A stretch of DNA of 64,000 nucleotides, taken from assembly GCA_947683625.1 (NCBI GenBank), contig CANTUR010000673.1, positions 744,001 to 808,000 on the forward strand. Direction: 5' to 3'. The notes under the pieces were generated by a model. The model had not been told where the DNA came from, ran no database searches, and worked only from the letters and a program-made list of their open reading frames with translations. Source of the DNA: Mallotus nudiflorus (Eukaryota; Streptophyta; Magnoliopsida; Malpighiales; Euphorbiaceae). The translations under genes were made by a program, and so were the position numbers. Every line of letters begins with the position of its first letter. Position 1 is the first letter of the stretch. Positions 34,446 through 47,251 of the stretch are shown piece by piece.

Positions 34446-34904
34446 CAAAAATAACACAAAACTTTCTAATTTTTTATTATCAATAAAGTGTTTGAACCCG
34501 ACTTTTGGCTAAAGTTGACTATGTGTTATACTACATGACATCTGATGTGACACCATGTGTGTGGCATCACATGGCATTGACGTGGCACTATATGTCACAT
34601 TTATATGACATAACATCACGTGACACACTTTAATGATATTTGATTGAAAAGTTGGATACTCTCGATACAAATAACTCAATAATTAAGACTCTAGATGATA
34701 AACTTTCCTTCCTTAAAAAAAAAAAAACCATTCGATCCAACATCCAAAACATACTTTATTTTGCACTGGAAGAGAACTAACATAAGCCATTGGTAAGGAA
34801 GGAATTTCCACTAAATCAATAAACAGACACTAAGATATACCCTTAATTCTTCTACTTTAGATAATTGAAAAATAGTTTGTTCGGGATAGGTATTCATTTC
34901 ATAT
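34446..34904. other. Intergenic spacer
   Basis: Contains repeated tgtcacat/atgacat words near 34,530-34,630 that resemble the core of the adjacent MITE, and a poly(A) run at 34,715. No gene is seen. Confidence 0.35.
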
Positions 34905-36641
34905 TACTAAGCAACTGGCCATGACATAGTTAGCACCCCATTGTCCCCAGTTCATTCTTTCTGTACCTGCAAATCTCTTTAGAAATTTCAATTGTACCTA
35001 TGATGCCTAGAAACAATTTTCTCATGTATCCTTTTGAAAGTGTTTTTCTTCTTCAACTCTCTTGCATTAAATGTATTAAAAACCTGGCAAAGAACAAATG
35101 TATTGAACATCAGGGTGTCATTTACCTCGTCATTCACATGGAAGATTGCCTTAAATTTGAATTGTATGGTCAACAGTATATAGATATTTGATATATAGCC
35201 TAGGCTGATATATTCCTCCACATGATGTTGGTTATAAAAAATTTTTGATTCACTGGGTGATTCATAAGCTCCTTGGAGGGCTATCTGTAGAGAAAGCCAA
35301 AACAACCAATGTTCCTATAATTAGCTTCACCTATAACAATTGTAGCGCTACAAATGGGACTTCCATAAATGAGATGGATGCCACAATTTTTATTGTAGGT
35401 GGTTCCCTAGCTGAAATTGCTGTCACAAAATTAATCACCGGCATAGTGTTGCTCATTATGAGCTAAAACTGAAAAAAAAAATTTAATGTTATTAAACATA
35501 GTTCTCCCCCATCTCAAAACATTAACAATAAAGTTATTATCTAGTATAAGCATGTTAGAGCTCTCTTTGGCTACATTTGTGGCTTGAAGCTCTAAAGGAT
35601 TCCCTATGTATACTTGCCTCATAGTTTCTGCATCTAATGTGTCATTACTAATAACTGCCACTATTTGGCCTTTGCAGGCATTTTACCATTAGCTAGAATC
35701 ATGTCTAGTGCTGAGGCCTTTTTAATTCTATTCTATGCTTTTGTGTATAATTATGGAATTCTTTACCTATTATAATACTCTCTTACCACTAGTGAGGCTG
35801 GAGCATGCCATATTTAGTTGCTATATCTCCTACAATTGAGGCATCATTTTTTGTAACCATTTTCCCAGCACACTTGAAATTTGCTATAGCCTCAAGTTGA
35901 CATGGATCCATTACACTAATTAGGCCTATAAAGGTATTTTCTTTTAGCACTTCGTGAGATAGTCCATCTTCATCAAGTTCTTATGAAGTTTCCTTATGTG
36001 TGAAAGCATTGCGTTGAAGTCCATCACTTTCCATTGCTTTAAATCTATGAATTAGTTTTTTCTTACATAATAATCACTAATTTTCATAGTTCCTGTATTG
36101 TCATAATATTGTGAATACATGGCCAATAGAGCTTCTGATGTTCCTTTTAAGTGCACATTGAATGAATTTTCATTATTCTTCTTCATCAAAAACCCTGCTC
36201 GTGTACTGATTCTAATGCTTCACTATGCAAGATGTTGTAGCTTTCAGCCAGTTTCTCTATCTTCATGCCTGTCTCTTAAACTGTCCAATAAATAACTGCT
36301 TTTCAATTGGAATCCAATTGAATGAGGAAACTTTTAGAGATGGTTGAGTTGTGTGCAAACCAACTGCTTAGTGGAGCACTTCTTTGATGCTTGATGTAAC
36401 CTGAGAGGAGGTACCTTGATCAATGAATTCTTGTCCTAACCAAAACTTTGTTACCATCATCTGACTCAATTTTTTGTAGTGTTTTCTCATGAAAGCCTAG
36501 TGTCAGTGTTTTCTCATAAAAGCCAGACTATTTATCATAAGCAAGAATGATAATAACATTTAGTGGTAAGCCCTCTGCAAGTGTGTCTATTGTAACAGAA
36601 ACTACAATGGCTAAGATTCCAATCATTTCATAGACAATATG
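34905..36641 (-). pseudogene. ACA-type Ca2+-ATPase pseudogene copy C, C-terminal part
   Basis: Minus-strand frames give, from the right, IVYEMIGILAIVVSVTIDTL and AEGLPLNVIIILAYD (M4 region, AEGL in place of PEGL), then VTKFWLGQEFIDQG. Later come NVAKESSNMLILDNNF (P-domain end), VINFVTAISAREPP (M5-M6), and NTFVLCQVFNTFNARELKKK and ERMNWGQWGA (C-terminus). Stops, frameshifts and large internal gaps run throughout, including the DKTG segment, where a gagaaaacact motif appears twice. This is the 3' third of one gene whose other parts continue beyond the copia insertion at 36,647. It is more diverged than copy A and clearly dead. Confidence 0.85.
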
Positions 36642-36646
36642 ATATA

Positions 36647-37070
36647 TGTTGGGGAAAATGGAGCCCCTTAACAATCCAACAAGTACCTTTACCACTTTAT
36701 ATCATAATATGAACAAATATACTTGAGAAATAAAAGAGAGAAACATACAATAATTTAACATGAAAAACTCACAAATGGAGAAAAACCACAGGTGTTGTCA
36801 ATAGACAACCAAGAAAAAAATATTCACTATGTGAAAAATTATTACAGCCACACTATAAAATATTTAACTCTTACCTACACCTAAAAGCTCAAGTATACCT
36901 AAGAAAATTTCCCATTAATTTTTTACTAGTATAGTTAATAGCTTTCAATGGTACACTAAATACAAGTGGTAATTAACATACATTAACTAAGGGGGGAGGA
37001 GTGTATTTATAACTAAAGAATCCTCCCTTAGTTTCTCAAATTCCTGATATGGGAATTTTACAAACTACCA
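36647..37070 (-). repeat. 3' LTR of the gag-only copia element
   Basis: 424 bp from tgttggggaa to caaactacca. It aligns along its length with 38,700-39,123. On the minus strand it is preceded by the purine-rich tract aaggaggagatt (37,071-37,082). Confidence 0.9.
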
Positions 37071-37299
37071 AATCTCCTCCTTGAAAAATTTCAAACAGTT
37101 CTCTCACCAATCTTCTCCATAATTAAAAATAAAGACAACAACTACCTCACCATCAACTATGTTAGTCATAATTCTAAAAAATAAGAATTGTCATACTCCA
37201 CTATAAGAGTATACACACTTAAAATTCAACAACTCTAAGAATTTTCACTTCGGCTAGTTTATGTTGAAAAACTGTTAATAAATTATAGTGCAACTTCTA

Positions 37300-38255
37300 A
37301 TGTTGACTATCTAAGAAGTCCATTAGCCATCAACATCAATTCCACCATACACTTTACATCAACTATCAACCAATGCCTTTGTGCAAACTGTGAACATGTT
37401 ACCTTCATATATCCTTTTCTATAGCAACTCAGTTGGTAGTTATCATGCCATGAGGATATATATCTTTCTTTATATAGAAAGTTTATCGTCTCATTCTTCA
37501 AAGGCGACTACATCAGTAGCGTTAATTTTGGAGCCATTAGCCAAATTAGCTCCACCATTTTTGCAATCCTTCTTTACATGTCCATGTTGCCCATATCCCT
37601 AATAGATAATTTTCTTTTTGGAGCCTTTATTCTTCCTATCATTTCCATAAATCGACAGTATTGTACTTTTAGAAGACTTATTCTCTTCATTTTTTAGCCT
37701 TCTTTCTTTAGAAATCAGCTTACTTATCACTTCTGAAAAATTCACATTCTTTTTCCCATACATTAAAATGATTTGCATTTGTTCATAGGAAGGTGGAAGA
37801 AACTAGATAAGTCACAATGCTTTATCTTCATCATTAATTTTCATTGTAATAGATTCCATTTCAGAAATAATCTCATTGAGTACACTAAGGTGGTTAGAAA
37901 TTTTTGTACCTTCTTTCATTTCTAATTTTTGAAATTGCTCCTTCAAATATAACCTATTTAAAAGACTTTTAGCCTGGTACATTTCCTCAAGCTTTTCTCA
38001 AAGTTCCTTTATTGTTAACCATTTAGCAACATTAACAAGAACATTTTGGGCTAGACAGAGACGAATCTGACTTGTTGCTCTCATGTGTAGCTCCTCCCAT
38101 TCTTCTTCACTCATCTTAGATTTTATTATGTCTCCACTATTGTCACTAGATTTAATTGGCTCCTTTCCTTTGGGCAAAGAAGCTGGTTTCCCTTCAAGGC
38201 CTTATACAATCCAAACTAGATTAGTATATTATTGACTTGTACTTGCCACAGCCAA
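37300..38255 (-). pseudogene. Copia-type gag remnant
   Basis: The minus strand encodes a typical copia gag (UBN2-like): KMSEEEWEELHMRATSQIRL, AKWLTIKEL, EMYQAKSLLNRLYLKEQFQ, LNEIISEMESITMKINDEDK and ALWLI. It is followed by a degraded zinc knuckle (GYGQHGHVKKDC with the first Cys positions lost) and short protease-region remnants. Stops occur near 38,236, 38,000, 37,805 and 37,600. No pol homology follows before the 3' LTR. Confidence 0.8.
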
Positions 38256-38685
38256 AAATTAATTCTCCTATCAAATTTCTCAATATTAAATCTAAAAATC
38301 ATTTTTGCTCAATAATGCACAGTACCTCTGTATATTTAAACAACACTTCTTGCTACAGAGAACCTTACATGTGAATAATGAGTGAACAATTATGTTTATA
38401 AAATTCACTAAGAAAGTTTGCAGGAAAGATTGGGAGGGCACACACGGTACTACTTAAGTTCTAACCTCCTCAGGCGATTATAGCCTTTGTGATAAAACTT
38501 TTTAAACTGCATTTACTTACACAATACCACACTCAATAAACTTAATACAAAGGACCTCAAGTTGGATCACAATAATTTCTAAAAAAATTATCAATGTGAA
38601 ATGCCAATTTTCCCAAGGAAATTTTTTTCTAATGTGGAAGATTAGCTTAAGTCGAAACCATAAAGCATACTAAAATAAACCAATA

Positions 38686-38698
38686 GCTTTGATACCAA
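38686..38698 (-). other. Primer-binding site of the copia element
   Basis: The minus strand reads TTGGTATCAAAGC one base after the LTR end. This matches the initiator Met tRNA type TGGTATCAGAGC with one difference. Confidence 0.75.
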
Positions 38699-38699
38699 T

Positions 38700-39123
38700 T
38701 ATTGGGGAAAATAGAGCCCTTTAACAATCCAACAGGTACCTTCACAACTTTAGATCACAACATGAACAAAAATACTTGAGAAATAAAAGAGAGAAACATA
38801 CAATAATTTAACGTGAAAAACTCCCAAATGGAGAAAAACCACGGGTATTGTCAATAGATAACCAAGATAAAAATATTGACTATATGGAGAATTATTACAA
38901 CCACACTACAAAATATTTAACTCTCATATATACCGAAAAGCTCAAGTATACCCAAGAAAATTTTCCATAAATTTTCTACTAGTATAGTTAATAACTTTCA
39001 ATGGTACACTAAATAGAAATGGTGATTGACATACATTAACCAATAGGGGAGGAGTCTATTTATAACTAAAGACTCCTCCCTTATTTTCTCAAATTCCCGA
39101 TATGGGAATTTTACAAACTAACA
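38700..39123 (-). repeat. 5' LTR of the gag-only copia element
   Basis: 424 bp from tattggggaa (end base G to A relative to the other LTR) to caaactaaca, followed by the target duplication atata. Confidence 0.9.
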
Positions 39124-39128
39124 ATATA

Positions 39129-39806
39129 TATTTATCATGAACCAATTATATCCATTTCTCATTTTCTCCATAAAGTACCCAACTGACAACACAATAAAGA
39201 CCAAAAAGAGCTACCAACATGCGAACTTTACTAGTGATTGAGGTTATTGCATGAAGCCGCGATTGCAAGGGTATTTTTTCTTATGAGTCTTGCCATTTTA
39301 TGTTGAACATCTTTCCTCATGTCGTATTCAAGCCAACTGATGTAATAAGCATTTGGCAACATTCATCAGCAATAATGGAACCTAAATGTAGGAAAGGTTT
39401 CTGATTCATGTTAACTTCCATGAGGTCAAAGTTTGCTCTTAGGCTTGTTTTATCGACTAATAGTGAATGACCATGTAAGAATAGCCCATCAGTAGGAATT
39501 TTACCGCCATTGCTTAGGCAACAACATGCCTTATAACTATCTGATCAATCGGGATCCACTGCCACCATCCACTCATGAACACATTAGCAATCTTGATGTT
39601 TTATATGATTCTGGACTCCTTGTTGAATAGTTTATTTGGCCAGAAGTTACTGATAGAAGATGCAACGATGACTACTAAGACGGTAAGAAATATGCTGCCC
39701 CTATCACTCCATCCTTCTATAAATCCATGTTTTCCAATTCCACAGTGGAGAGAGAAAGCAACAGACACGATCTGGAGAATGATAATGAGATCTTTAAATG
39801 CCTTCA
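39129..39806 (-). pseudogene. ACA pseudogene copy C, middle part (M1 to M3)
   Basis: Minus-strand frames give FKDLIIILQIVSVAFSLHCG and HGFIEGWSDRGSIFLTVLVV (M1-M2), then A-domain remnants (DGLFLHGHSL, then NFDLMEV), VAFLVLV-like M3 remnants and PLQ(S)RL-like pieces. Frameshifts and stops are frequent. It is bounded on the left by the copia element and on the right by the solo LTR at 39,807. Confidence 0.85.
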
Positions 39807-42793
39807 TGTTACGATCCAAACCGGGAGTTATGACTGGCGCTAAGGAACGAGAATTCTTTTGAATTCGGAACCTGTAACAAGTCTTAAAAATAAAATACAT
39901 GCAATAATATAAAAATACGCTACAATTAAAATTTAATCGATATAAAATAAATACTTAAATCTCATTTTATAATAAAAATATTCATACAATATTTTAATAC
40001 AAAGCCCAACACCAAAACAACACACTACCAATACAATAATCCTACTACTGCAGTTTTCTATAATACAATAAAAGTTCAAAAATAAATTTTACATAAAATA
40101 GCTAGGGCAGAAGAAGACTGGCTTAAAGCACTACTAATACAATCTGACAAAGAAGACTCTCCGGAAAGAAAAATGGTTAAGAGGGGGTCAGACCTCACTG
40201 AGTGAATTATTATAATATATATACACGCACCTCTTAATGTCATATGCAATCAAACATCAATATATATATAAAAATATATACAGACATTTCACACAGATGC
40301 TAAAATCACTTTTCTCTATAAATAAATATTGAAAAATGTTTATTTGAGTAAAGGATCAAACAGAACTCTAAAATATTTGCAACCTCAATAAAAATATCAC
40401 ATTAGTCACACATGCTTACTTAATTTCAAAGTAATTCTCTTATTCCATTTTGAATAGTAGATTGACCCCGATATACTAAGTCAATTGAGCTTCAGCAGTC
40501 TCATTGTCAGTATGATTGGCCCCGAGACACTAGGTCAATCGAGCTCCCGCAATCACACTACTTACTCACATCAATATTCTCAATAATCAAAATAATCAAA
40601 TTTCACCTCAAATGATTCTCACAATGACAAATCCTAAATCTAACAAATTGGTACATACACAGTCCTAGTGCAGCCCACTGGGTAACACATTCTATTGATA
40701 TCCTTCAAATAAAATCGTATATTTATAGAAAATAATAAAATGCATAATTAAATCACCAATGGCATTCATTTCATAAAGAAATATATTAATTATATCCCCA
40801 AATATATACTGGGTATATACTAAAAATATTCAAATATAAATGCCACTTATATACCAAAATATACCACAAGTATACTAAAAATATACTGAATATATAAGCT
40901 GAGCATATATGAAAATATACTGAATATATACCAAAAATATACGACATATATATGACACATATATACCAAATATATACTAAAAACAAATCAAGCATATATG
41001 TCATATATATATCAAATATGCCAAAAATATACTTATTCATTTAATGAAATAATTTATATTTAAACTTACATCAAAACATGAAAACTCATAATCATGTATC
41101 TACATGTGATGTATATATAAAATAATAACTCATGGGTTTGCGCTCCTTGAGACAAACTCGACGGGTCTGGTCTGATAGGCCTCTGTCTCGGCACAACTAG
41201 AAAAATAAATAATAAAGAAATCATAATAAATTCCTAACGTAAACTTCTAAGAATTCTAAGAAAGACTCAATATAAGAATTAAAACTTAATTAAACACAAA
41301 AACTCAATATCGACTCGAAGTCACATTTTACGAGAATTCTATCAAAAATTCGACAGAATCTCTTTTATAAAACGGACATCTCTCTATTGATAGTAGAGCT
41401 GATCCTGTAAGAAAACGCACTTCTAAAACATAGGTGCTCATCACCTCAAGTTAGAACCCCAAACAACATAAATCCCAACCGAGGTTCATAATTCGTAACA
41501 AAAATAAATATTTAATAATAAAAAAATAATAAAATAAAATCAATAAACATCCTTACAATAATCAAAATGCCACAATATAATTTATTTAAACATCAAAACA
41601 CCAAATATAATTATTTTCACAATAATTAAATAAAAATCTTAATAATAATATAATATTAATAAAAAATTCAATTTTTCAATAATTCAACATAAAATAGTAA
41701 AATTCACATTTAATTACTCAAATAGTTTAAATATATTATAAAAGTAGTTAAAAACCCATTTAATCACAAAAAATATTAAATAATTTATTATTTGAATATA
41801 ATTTTTGAAAATTAGTATTAATTATTTAAAAATAGTAAATAATTTGTAAAAATTATTTTAATACCAACTATTATTCCAAAATTATTTAAAACATATTATC
41901 TACCAATATTTTCAATAAAAACACATAATTAACTCATAATTCTAAAAATCACATAATACAAAAATATTCCCAAAAATTATACAAAATTACCAAAATTATT
42001 TTCCAAATTCTAAAATTAATAACACTAATTAACCAAAATTTCTATCCAAAATAATAAATTAACATAGTTAACAAAAATTTAAATTTTTTAATATTAAATA
42101 TTCAAAAATACCCGTAATTCAAATTAATTCAAAAAAATATATAAAAAAATATTTTTGAGAAGCTTAAGCTATACTAATCAACATTTCTAAAGGCAATTAA
42201 CCTAAACTCAAGAAATCAAGATTAAAAAATAGAAAACTAAAATTGACATAAACTAAAATTTAAAGAAAACTTATAAATGATAAGGTTTAAGCTTGAACCA
42301 AGCTTAGAAACTTGTTCCTTGTAGCTCAAAGATTCCAAAGAGACTGGAATCATAAGCTATGGTGACTGGAGGAGTTGTTGACGATCATGGAGCTTCTCTA
42401 CTGCTATCTTGGTTTCCGACAGTTCTAGTGACTTTTGACGCTCAGACAGGTGATGGGAAGGAAGGAGAAGAAGAGGGGAATTGATGGTGCTCAATGGTGA
42501 TTATTGGTGGTGCTCTGACAAGGTGAAGAGTGATATGTAAAAATAGTGCAGAGAGAGAGGGAAGAAAAACAGAAAAAGAAAGAAAAGAGGAAGGAGAAGG
42601 AAGAATAGCCAAAATCCATTTTTGTCCTCCCTTATTTTTATTATACATATATGTACACACACATACACATATTAACTTAATCAAAACATATATGTATATA
42701 TATATATATATATACACACATTAACTTAAACACTTATATATATACACAACATAATACACATGCACCCATGCACATATAATAAAAATAATAACA

Positions 42794-42884
<91 letters not shown>

Positions 42885-43309
42885 CACATGCATGATACAC
42901 GTGAACAATAAAAATAATAAAAATCATTATAATAATGATAATAATAAATATGCTACTAAGATATGCATAAAATAATACTATTAGTGATAATAACAATAAC
43001 AATAAAAATAATAATACTAGCACTAATAATAATAACCATAATAGTAATAATAATATTATCACACATGCATATAAAATAATAACAATAATGATGATAATGA
43101 TGATGATAATAATAATAATAATAATAACTTTAATGTTTTTAAATAATAAAGCTTCAAAATAAATTATTTTACGTAAAAAAATATTTAACGTAAAATAAAT
43201 AAATACTAGTTACAAATAATTATAATATATATATATAAATTTAAAATATTATTAACATTCCATATCTCAAAATATATTATTATAATTTTAAAAATATTGA
43301 GTTAGTACA
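39807..43309 (-). mobile_element. Solo LTR (3,503 bp) in ACA pseudogene copy C, TSD cttca
   Basis: It starts tgttacgatcc and ends gttagtaca, flanked by cttca at 39,802-39,806 and 43,310-43,314. It belongs to the 3.2-kb LTR family (doubled cccgagacact-type motif at 40,455-40,560, gacgggtctggtct block near 41,160) but is the most diverged copy. Its extra length is mainly the (TAA)n region at 42.78-43.13 kb. No internal retroviral sequence is present. Confidence 0.92.
42795..42882. repeat. (TAA)n microsatellite, about 29 units
   Basis: A pure AAT/TAA array inside the solo LTR. Looser (TAA)-rich sequence continues to about 43,130. Frames of poly-Leu or poly-Tyr here are artefacts of the repeat. 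Confidence 0.97.
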
Positions 43310-43314
43310 CTTCA

Positions 43315-43572
43315 ATAAGCTCTTTGGTGGTGGCTCTTCATATGTGTTTAAACCATAGGCCTCTTGTCGATATTGACTACATCTTTATAATATATTCCAT
43401 CCTTTGCATCACTTTTGAGAGCTACAACAACTCTATCAACGCCTCCTAAACTTTGAAGTTGGTTAAGATTTTCTTCCTCCTCGAGCTTGGAGAGAATCTC
43501 CTTATCAATGTTCAAATGGCAAGCCTAATCTGGTTTAACATCAATTGCAATATAAGACAAAGACCGTGACAT
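43315..43572 (-). pseudogene. ACA pseudogene copy C, N-terminal part
   Basis: From the ATG at 43,572 the minus strand reads MSRSLSYIAIDVKPD and a stop. It then reads LNIDKEILSKLEEEENLNQL, SLGGVDRVVVALKSDAKDGI, and a degraded TYKKPP-like end before the solo LTR. It has one linker copy, as in ordinary ACA12/13 proteins. No RRWR-type calmodulin-binding helix precedes the linker, and the upstream DNA does not match that of copies A or B, so C is an older lineage. Confidence 0.82.
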
Positions 43573-44050
43573 TTTGTTGTTTTTCTCATGTTTAATTTAA
43601 ATTTACAGTCTGGGCGGATATGCTTGCAAATGCACACAAATGGCTTTTATTCAACAATAAGAATGGGAAGGCACTGATTTTCAACTAGTCAATAATAAAC
43701 TGGTTATCAGAAAACTGAAGCAATAACCAACAATGATTAGGCAATGCAGATGAAAAGACAAGAGCTTGTTTCAGTTTTTATAGAAATAGAGGCAAACGAA
43801 AGATTTTGGTTATTGGTAGTTTGGAATGATTGAATTTTATAGAGAAGAATGCAAATAGTAGGCTTTGATGGAAGATTTTGGTTACTACTACTTTGGAATG
43901 ATTAGGAATCCGAAAAGTACTTTACCATAGTATTATGATTAGGACATAGATACTCTCTGACAAGGCAGTTGCTTCGTTGAAGTGATTGTGATTTGGAAAT
44001 GGAAACTCCAGTTTTGTCAGTTTCAGCCACATTTTAACTTCAGGTACTGA
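43573..44050. other. Upstream flank of ACA pseudogene copy C
   Basis: No ORF is supported. An internal partial duplication is visible: ggttattggtagtttggaatgatt near 43,810 and ggttactactactttggaatg near 43,880. Confidence 0.4.
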
Positions 44051-44055
44051 CTATA

Positions 44056-47000
44056 TGTCACGACCCAAAACAGGGGCCATGACCGGCGCTAGGGAACAAG
44101 AATTCTTTCGAATCCGGAACCCGTAGCAAGCCTAAAATAAAAATAAAACATGCAATAGTAATAATAACAGTATTTAATGCAGCGGAAATAAAATCATAAC
44201 ACCAAATGAAATTAAATCAAATTCCTATCTCATATATACAAATAAACTTTTAATACAAGTTTCAGTTCAAATATTCAAAGTACATATCTCTCACAGATAT
44301 TTACAACTACTGCAGTGTCTAGATTATAAAATAAAACTAAATACTCAGATAAGCAGTTTACATAAAGAAGCCGAGGCGAAAGAAATCCGACGTACAAGCC
44401 TGCTACTGAGGTCTGAAGACGATGACTCTCCTGAAAAATAGTCAACGGAGGGGAGTCAGATCTCATTGAGTGAATTACTATAATATATATACATGCATAC
44501 TAAATGACATTGCATACAATCAATAGTATATATCTAATATGTATATATACAGGAAAATACACACAGATGCTGTAAAATTATTTTATATATTTCATTGAAA
44601 ATCATCGTTTATGAAGGATCAAATAGAACCCTAGAAAATCGCAACCTCAAAAAAGTGTTACACAACACTCTAGCCATACAAGCTCACTTATATCCAAATA
44701 TGTTCACTTGATCCATTTGGATAGTAGACTGGCCCCGAGAAACTAAGTCAACCGAGCTCCAGCAGTCTGACTGTCAGTGTGATTGGCCCCGAGACACTTG
44801 GTCAACCGAGCTCCAGCAATCACACTCCCAAATCATTTCTCACAAATCAATTAATTAAATTCAATCAATATCCTCAAATAAGTTAGTAATATAGCCTAAA
44901 TGCTATAAGCGTACCGGTACGTACTCGGTCCTAGTGCTGCCCACTAGGTAGCACGTTCTATTGATATCCTTCATTAAAATATAAAGCATACATTCATAAA
45001 AATAAATGATGCATGAATTTAAATAAAATAGCAACATAAACCATATATATACTAGAAATATACCAAAAATAAACCAGGTATATTTCAAATATATATATGT
45101 CAAATAAATCCAATATAATTACAAAATAAACTAAGAATATACCAAGAATATACATAAAAATATTTTAAGAATAATTTATTTGTAAAACATGCATATAATT
45201 TGAAAATATACCAAAATATACCGAATATAAACTAAAACTAAACTTAAATACCAAATGAATTATTTATGCAAAATTAATCAAAATAACATACATTTCTAAA
45301 TCATGCACCCTAAAGCATATATATATATAATAGTAACTCACACTTAGTGCGCTCCTCGAGATGGGTCCGACGGGCTTGATCCACTAGGCCTCGGTCTCGG
45401 CGCAACTAAACAAACAATAATAACAGACATCAGAATAAATCTAAAAGAAAATCCTAGAAACTCGATATAGAATATTAGACACAGAACTAGAATTAGGGTT
45501 AGACCAGATATCACGTTTTACGAGAATTCTACTGAAAATCCGGCATAACCTCCCCTGTAAAACGGACATCTTTCTACTCAAAGAGTAGCGCCGGTCCTGT
45601 AAAAAAATATACTTCGAAAAACAAACACAGAAACACATCCACAACCCCTCGGTCGGACTCCAAACTACAGTCTATCGACCGGGGTCAACAATTCATAAAA
45701 TAATACAGAAATACCAAAAATACCCTTATATCATAGAAATACATTTTATAAGTAGAAATTACATAATTAACCTTAAAACACAGTAAAAACCGATAAAAAC
45801 TCATTTTATTAGAAAAATCGTATATTATATATATATAATTGAAAATAATTCACGAAAAATAGTTTAAATTAATTAAAAATACTAAATAATTTGTAGAAAT
45901 CATTTTTATACCTTAAATAACTATTAAAACCAATTTAATTACATTTTTAGCCAACTTAGGGTAAAATTACCAAAATGCCCTTATATATATAAATATACTA
46001 AAATTACTCCAAAAATTCACCAAAAATAATATAATTGCACAAAATTAATTTTATCAACATATTTATCAATAATATCAATAAGTAGACTCAATTAAATAAT
46101 TAATTTCAATTAAAAACACAATTAACCTAATTTTCCAAAATTACATAAACCTAAATAAATTCAAAATAAATACATGGAAATTCATAAAAATTCCAAATAA
46201 ATTCCTATAATTCATTTTAACACCTATATTTATCATAAAACACAATTTCACAATTTGATTAATTAATTTTCGAAAATTAGAAAATAATAATAAAATATTC
46301 AAAAATACCCAAAAATCAAAATAATTCCCAAAAATTCTACAAAAATTCACACATGTAAATCAAGCTAAAGGGAACAACATTTGTTAAGGGATTTTTCATG
46401 AATCACAAAAAAAATCTCAAAAAAAATTCAAAAATCCAATATGACTGAAATTGAAAAATTGAGAAAAACCATACCAAATCAAGTTTTAAGCTCAAAAAAA
46501 TCTTGGAATCCTCTTCTAGGGCTTCTGGGGAGTCCAACGACACCGGAATGAGGGAATTTGGTGCCCGGAATCGTGAGGTGTGAAGGAAGATGTAACTTTC
46601 GGCCAAAACGGTTTCCTTGGCTTCGCCGGCGCCAGAGAGGATGAAGGGAGTGTCGGAGCTGCTGGAGGAAGAGGGTGGATGTCCGGGAGGCACACCGACG
46701 GTAGTCGGCCGGAGTTGCAGCGGGATGGAGGAGGGGTGGCGTCGGGAGGAAGAAGAAGGATGGGGAGGGTATGAGTTGTAAATTTTACAAAGTTTATATA
46801 TATATATAACTTTAATAATTTATATTAAAATATATTAATTTAATATTTAGAAAAACCACACACCACATATATAAAAATCAACTTAATATTATATACATAT
46901 ACATATATATAACACACATAACTTGATACAACTATATAATATATGCATTCAATATTAAAATAATTATTAAACACTAAAATATTTAAATATAAGGGTGTAT

Positions 47001-47246
47001 ATATATATGTATTTTAATATGACATTTAAAATCATGAATGGATTCATGCAAATTCGAAAATTTATCTAAAATAATTAATATTAAATTATTTACATATCAT
47101 TTTTTCCGAAAATATAATTCTCGAGAAAATTTTACATAAATTACTTAACATAATATAAAATAATTATAAATCAATTTTAATTAAATAATAATTCATAAAA
47201 TATCTTAATATAATATTAAAAATATTTAAAAACTAGGTATATTAGA
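44056..47246 (-). mobile_element. Solo LTR (3,191 bp), near-TSD ctata/ttata
   Basis: It starts tgtcacgaccc and ends aggtatattaga (ancestral TACA). The flanks ctata (44,051-44,055) and ttata (47,247-47,251) match at 4 of 5 bases. It is very similar in order and content to the LTR at 3,048-6,287, including the doubled cccgagacact motif (44,730-44,820). No internal domain is present. Confidence 0.85.
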
Positions 47247-47251
47247 TTATA

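Larger units (their letters stand above)
36647..39123 (-). mobile_element. Complete gag-only Ty1/copia-like element, TSD atata
   Basis: A 2,477-bp element with two 424-bp LTRs, flanked by atata at 36,642-36,646 and 39,124-39,128. The order on the minus strand is LTR, PBS (38,686-38,698), gag remnant, polypurine tract, LTR. There is no integrase or reverse transcriptase, so it needed another element's enzymes. It splits ACA pseudogene copy C inside the M3-M4 region. The LTRs differ at many positions, so the insertion is old. Confidence 0.92.

Noticed and set aside
40786..41040. Membrane-protein-like frame rich in Tyr/Ile/Phe (also 3,953-4,156 and 44,903-45,103)
   Set aside because: They arise from the repeated atatac/accaaaaa words of the LTR family and are not conserved as protein.
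42721..43062. Poly-Leu and poly-Tyr frames on the minus strand
   Set aside because: They are translations of the (TAA)n microsatellite.
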